Counted from the stretch's first letter, positions 1 to 6,168 are shown. The stretch is 6,264 nt of DNA from an uncultured Ruminococcus sp. (GCA_900554975.1 USJI01000073.1:1-6264), one strand, 5' to 3'. The notes: generated by a model from the letters alone, not told the origin. Made by a program: numbers and translations.

Positions 1-256
1 CTCCGAGAAAGCCTTTTTCGTCAATGGCTTTTCTGATTCCCTCAGCCAGAAGATGACCGAATCCTGTAAGCGGAACGGACGCACCTCCTCCGGCAAGGTC
101 AACGAGAGGTTTATACCAGCCGAATGCCGATATTACAACACCCAGTACAACATATGCTACAAGAATTCTTGCAGGGGTAAGCTTTGTATAGTCAATAAGA
201 ACCTGACCGATTGCACAAAGAAGTCCCCCGATTAAAAATGCCCAGATATATTCCAT
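1..256 (-). CDS. spoVAE: Stage V sporulation protein AE (SpoVAE), C-terminus cut by window edge
   Basis: Translating the minus strand from the ATG at 256 gives 85 residues, beginning MEYIWAFLIGGLLCAIGQ and running off the left edge in frame. The sequence matches the SpoVAE family as I know it: an N-terminal membrane segment (about residues 4-20), the motif DYTKLTPARILV (22-33), a second hydrophobic segment (31-46), then a Gly-rich VPLTGFGHLLAEGIRKAIDEKG stretch (61-82). Family members are usually about 110-120 residues, so roughly the last quarter is missing. SpoVAE is a small inner-membrane protein of the SpoVA complex, which takes dipicolinic acid into the forespore and releases it in germination. 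The start lies 6 nt after the spoVAD stop and has its own Shine-Dalgarno, so the two are almost certainly one transcript. Identification is by recognised motifs, not by a search. Confidence 0.93.
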   Translation of the reverse strand, partial: MEYIWAFLIGGLLCAIGQVLIDYTKLTPARILVAYVVLGVVISAFGWYKPLVDLAGGGASVPLTGFGHLLAEGIRKAIDEKGFLG

Positions 257-262
257 TTTATT

Positions 263-1279
263 TTACTCCTTACTGTGACTTATATGAACCAGATGAGAAA
301 TTGACGGTATTGACTCGCCTTGCTGTGAGGCTGTCGGGGACATGAGAGCGCCGGTTGCCGCAAAAATCATCTCCTTGATTTCACCTGTCTGCACTTTCGG
401 CAGAAAATATCCGCAGAGTACGCTTGCCGAACAGCCGCAGCCCGAACCGCCGGCATGGGTATCCTGTTCCTCATCGTCAAATATCATAGCTCCGCAGTCC
501 TTATGCTGTGCCGAAATGTCCAGACCATCCTTTTCGAGGAGTTCGTATAAGAGCCTGCTTCCGACAATTCCTAAATCGCCTGTTACTATTGCATCAAAAT
601 CCTCCGGATTTTTTCCGGTATCGCTCAGATATTTTCTTATGGTATTCGCCGCCGCAGGAGCCATTGCTGCCCCCATATTGTTTGCGTCCGTCACGCCGAG
701 GTCAGCGATACTGCCTATTGAAACCGCCTTTATATAAGGTGCATTTCCCTTCGGGGAAAGTATAACGGCTCCGGAGGCTGTACAGGTCCACTGCGAGGTG
801 GGAGTTCTCTGACCGCCGTAGGAAAGCGGAAACCGGAACTGACGTTCTGCCGTTGAAAAGTGTGAGGACGTTGCCGCCGCAATTTTTCCGCCGATTCCGC
901 TGTCAGTGAGAAGTGAAGCGAGGAGAAGTCCCTCAGCCATTGTCGAACACGCACCGTATATTCCGAGAAAAGGAATATTCAGGTCACGCAGACCATAGGT
1001 CGTGCCGATACACTGATTTATGAGATCACCTGAAAAAATGCAGTCAATATCATTTGGTTTCAGTGCGGATTTTTTCATAGCAAGTTCAACGGTTTGTTTT
1101 TGTAGTTCGCTTTCTGCCTTTTCCCATGTTTCCTGTCCGAAATGACTATCATTTTCGATTCTGTCAAAATATTCGCCAAGGGGGCCTTCGCCCTCCTTTT
1201 TTCCTGCAATAGATGCAAAGGACATGATTGACGGCGGATTATCCGTTAAAAAGGTGTTTCTGCTGATTTTTCGTGCCAT
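263..1279 (-). CDS. spoVAD: Stage V sporulation protein AD (SpoVAD), thiolase-fold dipicolinate-binding protein
   Basis: A complete 338-residue protein, the usual size for SpoVAD. Family hallmarks are visible along its length: an N-terminal segment with PPSIMSFASIAGKKEGEGPLG (15-35), FSGDLINQC (82-90), GIYGACSTMAEG (106-117), the segment SSHFSTAERQFRFPLSYGGQ (138-157), a mid region GVTDANNMGAAMAPAAA (195-211), VTGDLGIVG (232-240), a Gly/Cys-rich HAGGSGCGCSASVL (275-288) and a C-terminal GALMSPTASQQGESIPSISH (310-329). The fold is related to the FabH/thiolase family, and Cys111 lies where that family carries its catalytic cysteine. The family is known to bind dipicolinic acid on the forespore side of the SpoVA system rather than to perform condensation. 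The chosen ATG has a GGAG ribosome binding site at 1287-1290, 7 nt upstream. spoVAE follows at once. spoVAC, commonly the gene before spoVAD, is not present upstream; a terminator-closed surface-protein gene is there instead. Confidence 0.96.
   Translation of the reverse strand: MARKISRNTFLTDNPPSIMSFASIAGKKEGEGPLGEYFDRIENDSHFGQETWEKAESELQKQTVELAMKKSALKPNDIDCIFSGDLINQCIGTTYGLRDLNIPFLGIYGACSTMAEGLLLASLLTDSGIGGKIAAATSSHFSTAERQFRFPLSYGGQRTPTSQWTCTASGAVILSPKGNAPYIKAVSIGSIADLGVTDANNMGAAMAPAAANTIRKYLSDTGKNPEDFDAIVTGDLGIVGSRLLYELLEKDGLDISAQHKDCGAMIFDDEEQDTHAGGSGCGCSASVLCGYFLPKVQTGEIKEMIFAATGALMSPTASQQGESIPSISHLVHISHSKE
266..270 (-). promoter_or_regulatory. spoVAE ribosome binding site inside the end of spoVAD
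   Basis: On the minus strand AGGAG sits 9 nt before the spoVAE ATG. It lies within the last two sense codons of spoVAD, directly before its TAA. The arrangement favours coupled translation of the two proteins. Confidence 0.8.
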
Positions 1280-1309
1280 TTTTTCTCTCCGTTTCTTTCC
1301 TTTTTTCAG

Positions 1310-1338
1310 TATTATCTGTACTTTTTAAAAATTTATTC
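1310..1338 (-). promoter_or_regulatory. Candidate forespore sigma-G promoter for spoVAD
   Basis: On the minus strand a GAATA (1338-1334) is followed after 17 nt by GATAATA (1316-1310). The sigma-G consensus is approximately GNATR, 17-18 nt, CATNMTA, so only the first base of the -10 element departs. Transcription would start near 1303, leaving a leader of about 23 nt that includes the GGAG site. spoVA genes are known sigma-G targets in Bacillus, which fits. The match was found by eye in AT-rich DNA, so chance is possible. The -35 element touches the end of repeat copy A. Confidence 0.45.
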
Positions 1339-1471
1339 CACGCTTTCTGACGCTTTTTGAAAAAAGCTTAGCAAAAACTTTTAATTCGTTGTTCATGTAA
1401 AGGGTACACTTTGATAAGGCACGACCGTATTCTGAAGAAATACTGGCAAAGACTTTTGATTTGCCGTTCAT
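1325..1471 (-). other. 48-codon reading frame across repeat copies B and A, probably not a functional gene
   Basis: An ATG at 1471 opens a frame to the TAA at 1325-1327. The predicted peptide contains two related blocks: MNGKSKVFASISSEYG from copy B and MNNELKVFAKLFSKSV from copy A, joined by RALSKCTLY. The frame continues open upstream of the ATG to a TAG near 1540, so a third block-like piece (ALSECTIY) precedes the start. No Shine-Dalgarno precedes the ATG, and I know no matching protein family. It is recorded because both repeat copies keep the same frame without a stop and share a peptide pattern with copies C and D; it may be a relic or coincidence of the repeat. Confidence 0.2.
1338..1425 (-). 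repeat. Dispersed hairpin repeat, copy A (lacks the far tail)
   Basis: This copy shares the core of the family seen at 1426-1541 and 6051-6264: hairpin, then (plus strand) GCAAAAACTTTTAATTCG, GTTCAT, GTAC and GATAAGGCACGAC. Its stem is GCTTTT/AAAAGC (1352-1357 and 1362-1367) around a TGAA loop. A second left arm sits before it: the 13 bases at 1338-1350 are identical to 6189-6201 in copy D, and 1341-1350 resembles 1351-1360 at 8 of 10 positions, suggesting a local duplication. The copy stops where copy B begins, so the approximately 40-bp tail carried by B and C is missing. Confidence 0.8.
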
Positions 1472-1541
1472 ATAAATGGTACATTCTGATAAGGCATGAC
1501 AGGCAGTTAAACTGATTAGGATATTATAATACTAATAGAAT
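1426..1541 (-). repeat. Dispersed hairpin repeat, copy B (with full tail)
   Basis: Directly follows copy A in tandem. It shares with copy C the stretch TTCTGAAGAAA, then TGGCAAAGACTTTT, GTTCATAT, GTAC, ATAAG, and a tail GACAGG...AAACTGATTA.GAT...TAATAGAA (1498-1540) that matches 6124-6166. Its stem is different in sequence, GTATT/AATAC (1427-1431 and 1439-1443) with a 7-nt loop, but still pairs. Overall it is clearly more diverged from C and D than those are from each other. Confidence 0.8.
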
Positions 1542-1550
1542 ATCAAACAA
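1523..1550 (-). promoter_or_regulatory. Weak candidate vegetative promoter within the tail of repeat B
   Basis: On the minus strand TATAAT (1528-1523) lies 16 nt after TTGTTT (1550-1545). The -10 is perfect but the -35 matches TTGACA at only three positions and falls in the T-tract of the terminator ahead. If active it would transcribe repeats B and A into spoVAD. Tail DNA is very AT-rich, so a chance match is likely; copy C has no TATAAT at the equivalent place. Confidence 0.2.
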
Positions 1551-1576
1551 AAAAGGACGGTTAATAACCGTCCTTT
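1545..1576 (-). terminator. Intrinsic terminator of the surface-protein gene
   Basis: A perfect 11-bp inverted repeat (1552-1562 with 1566-1576, core GGACGG/CCGTCC) encloses a 3-nt loop. On the minus strand it is followed by a run of six T, then GTTTG. It begins 15 nt beyond the TAA of the surface-protein gene and should separate that gene from spoVAD. The A-rich flank on the other side gives some bidirectional character. Confidence 0.92.
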
Positions 1577-1591
1577 AAAACTATTTGTAAA

Positions 1592-2425
1592 TTATTTCTT
1601 TTTTCTGCCTTTGAATTTCACCTTGGAGAGAACAGCCGCACCAGCCGTTACTACAAGTCCTGCAATTGCAACAGCTGCAACTCCGCCGTCACCGGTAGTT
1701 GCCGCACTGACATTTGTATTCACATTTCCGAAACCGCCTTGATTTCCGATTGTTGTCTGTGAAATGAGTGCATTCGGGTCAACTGTTGTTGTAGTTGTTT
1801 CAGATGTAAGCGGATTTGCTGAAGTGGTTGTTTCTGTATTATCTGTTTTTACATTTGATGTTCCGACAGTATCCATACCGGAAACTGTAAACAGAACCTT
1901 TATCTGCTTGCTTACAGGAGTGAGTGAAGGAACGTCATTGCAAAGCTGAGGAGTTGACTGAGTACTTGAAAGATAAACTCTTGTTTTTCCGAGATTGTTG
2001 TCATAATAATTGTAGTTTGTTGCATCTGCACTTGTTGTGTATGCATCAAATTTTACGCCGTCTATCCATACTCCGTCGATTGTTACTTTAAGATTCGGAT
2101 ATTTTACATTTGTGAAATCCTTGAGATTCTCATTGTTTGCATCTGCACCTGAAATCTCAAGCATAAGAATATCAATTGATGATGTACCGTTTCCTGTTAT
2201 GTTCCATGTTGCTTCATATTGTGCATTACCGTCAATTTCAGCAACAGTTGACTGATTTGAATAAGCTGTTGTTGTATCCCACTGAGTGTAAACACCCATC
2301 TGACCGGCTATTATAGCCTTTCCCACAACGGCAGCCGCACCAACACTGAAAGTGCCGGCAAAAGCCATTGACACAGCCGCAACTGCGCAGGCAGATACAG
2401 CAGCAAGTATTTTTTTAATTTTCAT
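1592..2425 (-). CDS. Secreted, C-terminally membrane-anchored surface protein of unknown function
   Basis: 277 residues from the ATG at 2425. Residues 1-32 form a typical signal peptide: MKIKK, a hydrophobic Ala/Val core, and likely cleavage after a GAAA at 29-32. Residues about 34-183 look like an extracellular beta-rich domain with strands such as EATWNITG, SSIDILMLEI, LKVTIDGVWIDG and KQIKVLFTVSGM; similar layouts occur in cell-surface or carbohydrate-binding modules of gut Clostridia, but I cannot name the family. A Ser/Thr-rich linker follows (about 189-225, with TETTTSANPLTSETTTTT), then a Gly/Asn stretch, a TTGDGG motif (243-248), a hydrophobic segment (249-266) and a KVKFKGRKKK tail. 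That ending resembles a sortase signal, but LPxTG is not present: only the TG is kept. It could simply be a membrane-anchored protein. The gene has its own promoter and terminator, so it is monocistronic, with mfd upstream and spoVAD downstream functionally unrelated. Confidence 0.85.
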   Translation of the reverse strand: MKIKKILAAVSACAVAAVSMAFAGTFSVGAAAVVGKAIIAGQMGVYTQWDTTTAYSNQSTVAEIDGNAQYEATWNITGNGTSSIDILMLEISGADANNENLKDFTNVKYPNLKVTIDGVWIDGVKFDAYTTSADATNYNYYDNNLGKTRVYLSSTQSTPQLCNDVPSLTPVSKQIKVLFTVSGMDTVGTSNVKTDNTETTTSANPLTSETTTTTVDPNALISQTTIGNQGGFGNVNTNVSAATTGDGGVAAVAIAGLVVTAGAAVLSKVKFKGRKKK

Positions 2426-2432
2426 TGTTAAA

Positions 2433-2438
2433 CACCTC
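2433..2438 (-). promoter_or_regulatory. Ribosome binding site that sets the surface-protein start
   Basis: GAGGTG on the minus strand lies 7 nt before the ATG at 2425. A possible earlier in-frame ATG at 2440 would overlap this site itself and put MRCLT before the signal peptide, so the 2425 start is preferred. Confidence 0.85.
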
Positions 2439-2498
2439 ATATTTATTTTCTTTTTTATTTTAGATTTATAGCTAAACAGACGCTACTTACACACCATA

Positions 2499-2528
2499 AT
2501 TATAGCATTATTCTTTTCTTTCTGTCTA
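2499..2528 (-). promoter_or_regulatory. Sigma-A-type promoter of the surface-protein gene
   Basis: On the minus strand TAGACA (2528-2523, five of six matches to TTGACA) is followed after 18 nt by a perfect TATAAT (2504-2499). A TG one base before the TATAAT makes it an extended -10. Transcription would begin near 2492, giving a leader of about 67 nt. This is the only strong vegetative promoter seen in the window; it lies in the 148-bp gap behind mfd, in which no convincing mfd terminator hairpin was found. Confidence 0.72.
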
Positions 2529-2573
2529 TATATAATTTGTATAAATCTCAGCAGAATAACTAACATTTATATA

Positions 2574-5500
2574 TCACTTTGCACAATCCGTATGCATAAC
2601 TCCGAGAACATTTTTCATGAGTTCCTCCGGATTTTCACGCAGATTTATTTTTATGCTGATATACGGCTTTGAAAGACTGTTGAACATAACTCTGCCCTTG
2701 TAAGCCGCTGAAACAGAGTTTATCTGCTCCGGAGAAGGGTGCTGGATATAGAAGAACAGACGGTCTCTGTTCTGTTTTATTTCTGTGATTCCGAGATTTG
2801 CCGCAGTGTTTCTCAGAAGAGCGGCATCTATCAGACCGATAACAGATTTCGGCGGATCGCCGTAGCGGTCAATGAGTTCATCTATCATTTCGGATTTGTC
2901 ATCTTCATTCTCTATTGCTGCAATCTTCTTGTATATGTCAAGACGCTGTGAAAGACTTTCAATGTATTTTTCAGGAATGTGTGCGTCTGTCTGAATGTCA
3001 ACGGAGCAGTCCGCAGCCTTCTGTACAGGCTCTCCCTTTTCCTCGGCAATTGCTTCTGTGAGCAGTCTTATATACATATCGTATCCGACAGATTCCATAT
3101 GACCATGCTGTTTTCCGCCGAGAATACTTCCTGCACCTCTTATTTCAAGGTCACGCATTGCAATTCTGAAACCGCTTCCGAACTGAGTAAACTCTCTCAT
3201 GGCATTAAGTCTTTTTGATGCAACTTCGCTCAGCACCTTTTCACGTTTGAATGTGAAATAGGCAAAGGCTCTTCTGTTGGAGCGTCCGACACGTCCTCTG
3301 AGCTGATAGAGCTGTGAAAGTCCGAAATAGTCGGCGTCTTCAATGATAAGCGTGTTTACGTTCGGGACATCGACACCGGTTTCAATGATGGTCGTGCAGA
3401 CGAGAATATCAATCTCATGCTCGACAAGCTGTCGCCATATTTCCGACATTTCCTCCTCGGACATCTGACCATGTGCATAAGCAATTCGTGCATCAGGAAT
3501 AAGGTCCTGAAGTTTTCCCACACATGATGCAATTGATTCAACACGGTTGTGGATATAGTAGACCTGACCGCCTCTTTTAAGCTCCCTGTTGATCGCCTGT
3601 ACAAGCATTCCCATATTGTATTCCACAACATAGGTCTGAACCGGATGTCTGTCCTGAGGCGGTTCGTCAATTACGGACATATCCCTGATTCCGCTCATTG
3701 CCATGTTAAGTGTTCTTGGGATAGGAGTAGCCGAAAGCGTCAGCATATCAACTCCTGCAAAATGTTCCTTGAATTTTTCCTTGTGTGCGACACCGAAACG
3801 CTGTTCCTCGTCAATTATTGCGAGTCCGAGGTTTTTGAATTCAACGTCCTTCTGAACAAGCCTGTGCGTACCGATAATAATGTCGATAAGTCCTTTTTTC
3901 AGCTTTCTGAGTATTTCCTGCTGTTGTTTCGGAGTTCTGAAACGTGAAAGCAGTTCAATATTGACAGGGAACTGTTCAAATCTTCTTGTTGCTGTCTGGA
4001 AATGCTGCATTGCAAGAACCGTTGTCGGAACGAGTATTGCACACTGTCTGCCGCTCATGACGCATTTCATTGCCGCACGGAAGGCCACCTCCGTCTTTCC
4101 GAAACCTACATCTCCGCAGAGGAGTCTGTCCATAGGACGTGTCTTTTCCATATCCTCTTTTATTTCATTTATCGACTGAAGCTGGTCGTCCGTTTCAGCA
4201 TAAGGGAAACGTGATTCAAAATCCCTCTGCATTTCATCATCAGGCAGAAAGGCTATACCGACGCTCTTTTCACGCTTGGCATAGAGAGTGGTGAGTTCAC
4301 GAGCCATATCCTTTACGGCACGTTTTACGCTGTTTCTTGTTTTCTGCCATTCAGCAGATGAAAGCTTGTTGAGTTTTACACCGCTGTCGTCCCTCGGACC
4401 GATATATCTTGAAACCATGTCCAACTGGGTTACAGGAACGTATAACACGTCTTTTCCCGCATACTGAATAGTAATATAATCTTTTGTAATTCCTTCAAGT
4501 TCCAGTTTTCTTATGCCGACAAAACGTCCGATTCCATGGAGCGAATGAACAACCAGATCACCTGCCGCAATATCTGAAAGGCTTTTTATTTCCTCTCCCT
4601 TTTTGTGCTTTTTCTTTTTCTTGCGGGAGCTTGTCGCCTTTGCCTGAGTAATGACAGCCGTCTTGTTTTCCTCATATTCAAGTCCGCCTGAAAGACTTCC
4701 CGTCATAAGCAGAACACGTCCGGCAATGCAAACCGAATCTTCCTTTGCTATATCACACTTTATTCCTTCGTCCTCAAGATCCTGTTTTATTATCGGGAGC
4801 GTTTTTTCACTTCCTGCGATAAGCATTGTGCGGAAGCCTCTGTCACAGTAGCTTTTCAGATCCTCGTTCAGCTGACGCATTTCGCCGCCCCACGGAGCGT
4901 TCTGAAGTCCCTCAAAACTGATAATTTTTTTGTAGCCTATTCTGTCAAGTCCCTGAATAAAATTGCTGATAAAAAGCTGACCATTCTTTTCGGAACGTGA
5001 AAGGATATCTTCCGGTTCAAAGTAATGACCGTCCAGACCACGGCAGAGTTCGCCCTCTTCAAGGAGAATCTTGCAGTCCTCGTTATACTGTGCAATAACT
5101 CCCTTTGCGTGTTCTGCGGCAGAAACATATTCCGAAAAAACCGTTATTCCGCTGAAATAATCAAAGACGGACGGCAGTTTTCCATCATATATAAGCGGAA
5201 TATATTTGTCCATATACTGAAGCTCGCCGTTATCCCTGAGAATATCAGCGTCATGCGCAAGATTTTCCTTTATCCTGTCAGCCTTTTTGCTTCGGATTGT
5301 TTTAGCAAACTTATCTATCTTTTCTGCAAGGGCAAGTCTGTCCGTTACAGTTTCCACTGCCGGAGCAATTTCAGCGGAATCAGCGGAGTCTGTTCTTCTC
5401 TGTGTTTCAGGGTCGAAAAATGATATACTGTCAATCTCATCGCCCCAGAGTTCCATACGGACAGGAAATTCCGACTGTACAGGGAAGATATCGGCGATGG

Positions 5501-6035
5501 AACCTCTGACAGAAAACTGTGACGGAGCTTCAACCTTATCGCACCTTATATATCCCATATTTACAAGTTTCTGCTTTAAATCATCAAGATTTATTTCGCC
5601 GCCTGCCCTGAGTTTCAGTGTATTTCCGACAAGAACATCTTTGGGTATGACAGGTTCCATTACGGCTTCGATGCTTGCGGCAAGAATTTTACATTTTCCG
5701 TCTGCAAGAAGTGAAAGTGCCGCCAGACGCTGATGTTCATACTCCCTTGAAAAGCCTTCAATACGGGTGAGGGCAAGTTCCCTTGACGGAAAAAGCATAG
5801 CAAAATTACTGTCCCCCGACATTGTGTTTATATCGTCACAGAGCCTTTTGGCTGATGCTTCGGTGTCTGTTACAACAAGTATAGAACCGTTTTCATTATA
5901 CAAGGAGTATAGAAGTTGGGCTTTATGAATATTGGAAAGTCCGGTAGCACACACCGGGCTGACATTTTTTTTAAGGCACTGACAGACATCTTTCCAGCTT
6001 GTGAGTTCCCGGAAAGTATCTCTGAAAAAATTCAT
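2574..6035 (-). CDS. mfd: Transcription-repair coupling factor Mfd
   Basis: A complete protein of 1153 residues, close to the E. coli (1148) and B. subtilis (about 1177) lengths. Mfd is a cytoplasmic ATP-driven DNA translocase that removes RNA polymerase stalled at lesions and recruits UvrA. The N-terminal UvrB-like module spans about 1-340, with PSQFSVRGSIADIFP (171-185) typical of the UvrA-contact region. A basic linker RKKKKKHKK (471-479) leads to the CarD-like RNA polymerase interaction domain (about 486-547; GDLVVHSLHGIGRF and YVPVTQLDMVSRYIG). The RecG-like motor has Walker A GDVGFGKT (641-648), the DEEQ box (742-745), TLSATPIPRT (766-775), TTIIETGVDVPNVNT (881-895) and QLRGRVGR (911-918). 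The C-terminal domain (about 1000-1153) includes the usual DELIDRYGDPP. All catalytic motifs are intact, with no sign of frameshift. The ATG has AGGAG 7 nt upstream. pth, a frequent neighbour in Bacillota, is not seen and could lie beyond the right edge. Confidence 0.99.
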   Translation of the reverse strand: MNFFRDTFRELTSWKDVCQCLKKNVSPVCATGLSNIHKAQLLYSLYNENGSILVVTDTEASAKRLCDDINTMSGDSNFAMLFPSRELALTRIEGFSREYEHQRLAALSLLADGKCKILAASIEAVMEPVIPKDVLVGNTLKLRAGGEINLDDLKQKLVNMGYIRCDKVEAPSQFSVRGSIADIFPVQSEFPVRMELWGDEIDSISFFDPETQRRTDSADSAEIAPAVETVTDRLALAEKIDKFAKTIRSKKADRIKENLAHDADILRDNGELQYMDKYIPLIYDGKLPSVFDYFSGITVFSEYVSAAEHAKGVIAQYNEDCKILLEEGELCRGLDGHYFEPEDILSRSEKNGQLFISNFIQGLDRIGYKKIISFEGLQNAPWGGEMRQLNEDLKSYCDRGFRTMLIAGSEKTLPIIKQDLEDEGIKCDIAKEDSVCIAGRVLLMTGSLSGGLEYEENKTAVITQAKATSSRKKKKKHKKGEEIKSLSDIAAGDLVVHSLHGIGRFVGIRKLELEGITKDYITIQYAGKDVLYVPVTQLDMVSRYIGPRDDSGVKLNKLSSAEWQKTRNSVKRAVKDMARELTTLYAKREKSVGIAFLPDDEMQRDFESRFPYAETDDQLQSINEIKEDMEKTRPMDRLLCGDVGFGKTEVAFRAAMKCVMSGRQCAILVPTTVLAMQHFQTATRRFEQFPVNIELLSRFRTPKQQQEILRKLKKGLIDIIIGTHRLVQKDVEFKNLGLAIIDEEQRFGVAHKEKFKEHFAGVDMLTLSATPIPRTLNMAMSGIRDMSVIDEPPQDRHPVQTYVVEYNMGMLVQAINRELKRGGQVYYIHNRVESIASCVGKLQDLIPDARIAYAHGQMSEEEMSEIWRQLVEHEIDILVCTTIIETGVDVPNVNTLIIEDADYFGLSQLYQLRGRVGRSNRRAFAYFTFKREKVLSEVASKRLNAMREFTQFGSGFRIAMRDLEIRGAGSILGGKQHGHMESVGYDMYIRLLTEAIAEEKGEPVQKAADCSVDIQTDAHIPEKYIESLSQRLDIYKKIAAIENEDDKSEMIDELIDRYGDPPKSVIGLIDAALLRNTAANLGITEIKQNRDRLFFYIQHPSPEQINSVSAAYKGRVMFNSLSKPYISIKINLRENPEELMKNVLGVMHTDCAK

Positions 6036-6097
6036 TTGATTTCTCCTTTCCCGCTTTCTGAAGAAAGCTTGGCAAAGACTTTTAGTTCGCTGTTCAT
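6032..6097 (-). other. 21-codon leader frame in repeat C overlapping the mfd start
   Basis: An ATG at 6097 opens MNSELKVFAKLSSESGKGEIK and ends in a TGA that overlaps the mfd start codon as ATGA, the classic geometry of translational coupling. The mfd Shine-Dalgarno lies inside this frame. No Shine-Dalgarno precedes the frame's own ATG, and most of it is repeat sequence, so it may be untranslated. The parallel frame in copy D (6142-6237) reads MNSELKVFATLSSES and then diverges. Confidence 0.22.
6042..6048 (-). promoter_or_regulatory. mfd ribosome binding site
   Basis: AAGGAGA on the minus strand, with AGGAG 7 nt before the ATG at 6035. It directly abuts the hairpin of repeat copy C, whose stem ends at 6053 (or at 6050 with an outer pair). 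Local folding could therefore influence access, although the site itself is not part of the main stem. Confidence 0.88.
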
Positions 6098-6168
6098 ATT
6101 ACAAGTACGCTTTTATAAGACCCGACAGGTTAGTAAACTGATTAAGATGATACATTGCTGATAGAACG
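6051..6168 (-). repeat. Dispersed hairpin repeat, copy C (full length)
   Basis: On the plus strand it begins with stem GCTTTC, loop TGAA, GAAAGC (6053-6068), then a conserved block through 6124 and a tail to about 6168 ending TGATAGAAC. Positions 6053-6124 match 6193-6264 at 70 of 72 bases; 54 of these (6071-6124) are identical to 6211-6264. It lies in the leader of mfd, only about 15 nt from the start codon. The region 6036-6264 contains no conventional gene and no promoter for mfd that I can defend. Confidence 0.88.

Noticed and set aside
342..737. 131-codon plus-strand frame opposite spoVAD
   Set aside because: Antisense shadow of a strongly identified gene. The same applies to the plus-strand frames at 3549-3947, 5025-5423 and 5287-5733 opposite mfd.
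730..954. 74-codon minus-strand frame inside spoVAD
   Set aside because: It lies wholly within the recognised spoVAD sequence in another frame, with no recognisable domain or separate context.
1780..1860. Low-complexity GTT/GTA-rich DNA as a microsatellite
   Set aside because: It is simply the coding of the Thr-rich linker in the surface protein.
2426..2440. Earlier ATG at 2440 for the surface protein (adds MRCLT)
   Set aside because: The codons from 2440 overlap the GAGGTG ribosome binding site, and the extra residues would spoil a standard signal peptide start.
2441..2573. mfd terminator in the gap after its stop
   Set aside because: No stable inverted repeat followed by a T-run on the minus strand was found; the gap is explained by the downstream promoter and leader.
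3356..3670. 104-codon minus-strand frame inside mfd
   Set aside because: It overlaps the conserved helicase region of mfd out of frame; the product has no recognisable features.
5916..6161. 81-codon plus-strand frame across the start of mfd and repeat C
   Set aside because: Antisense to the first 40 mfd codons and through the repeat, with no supported product.
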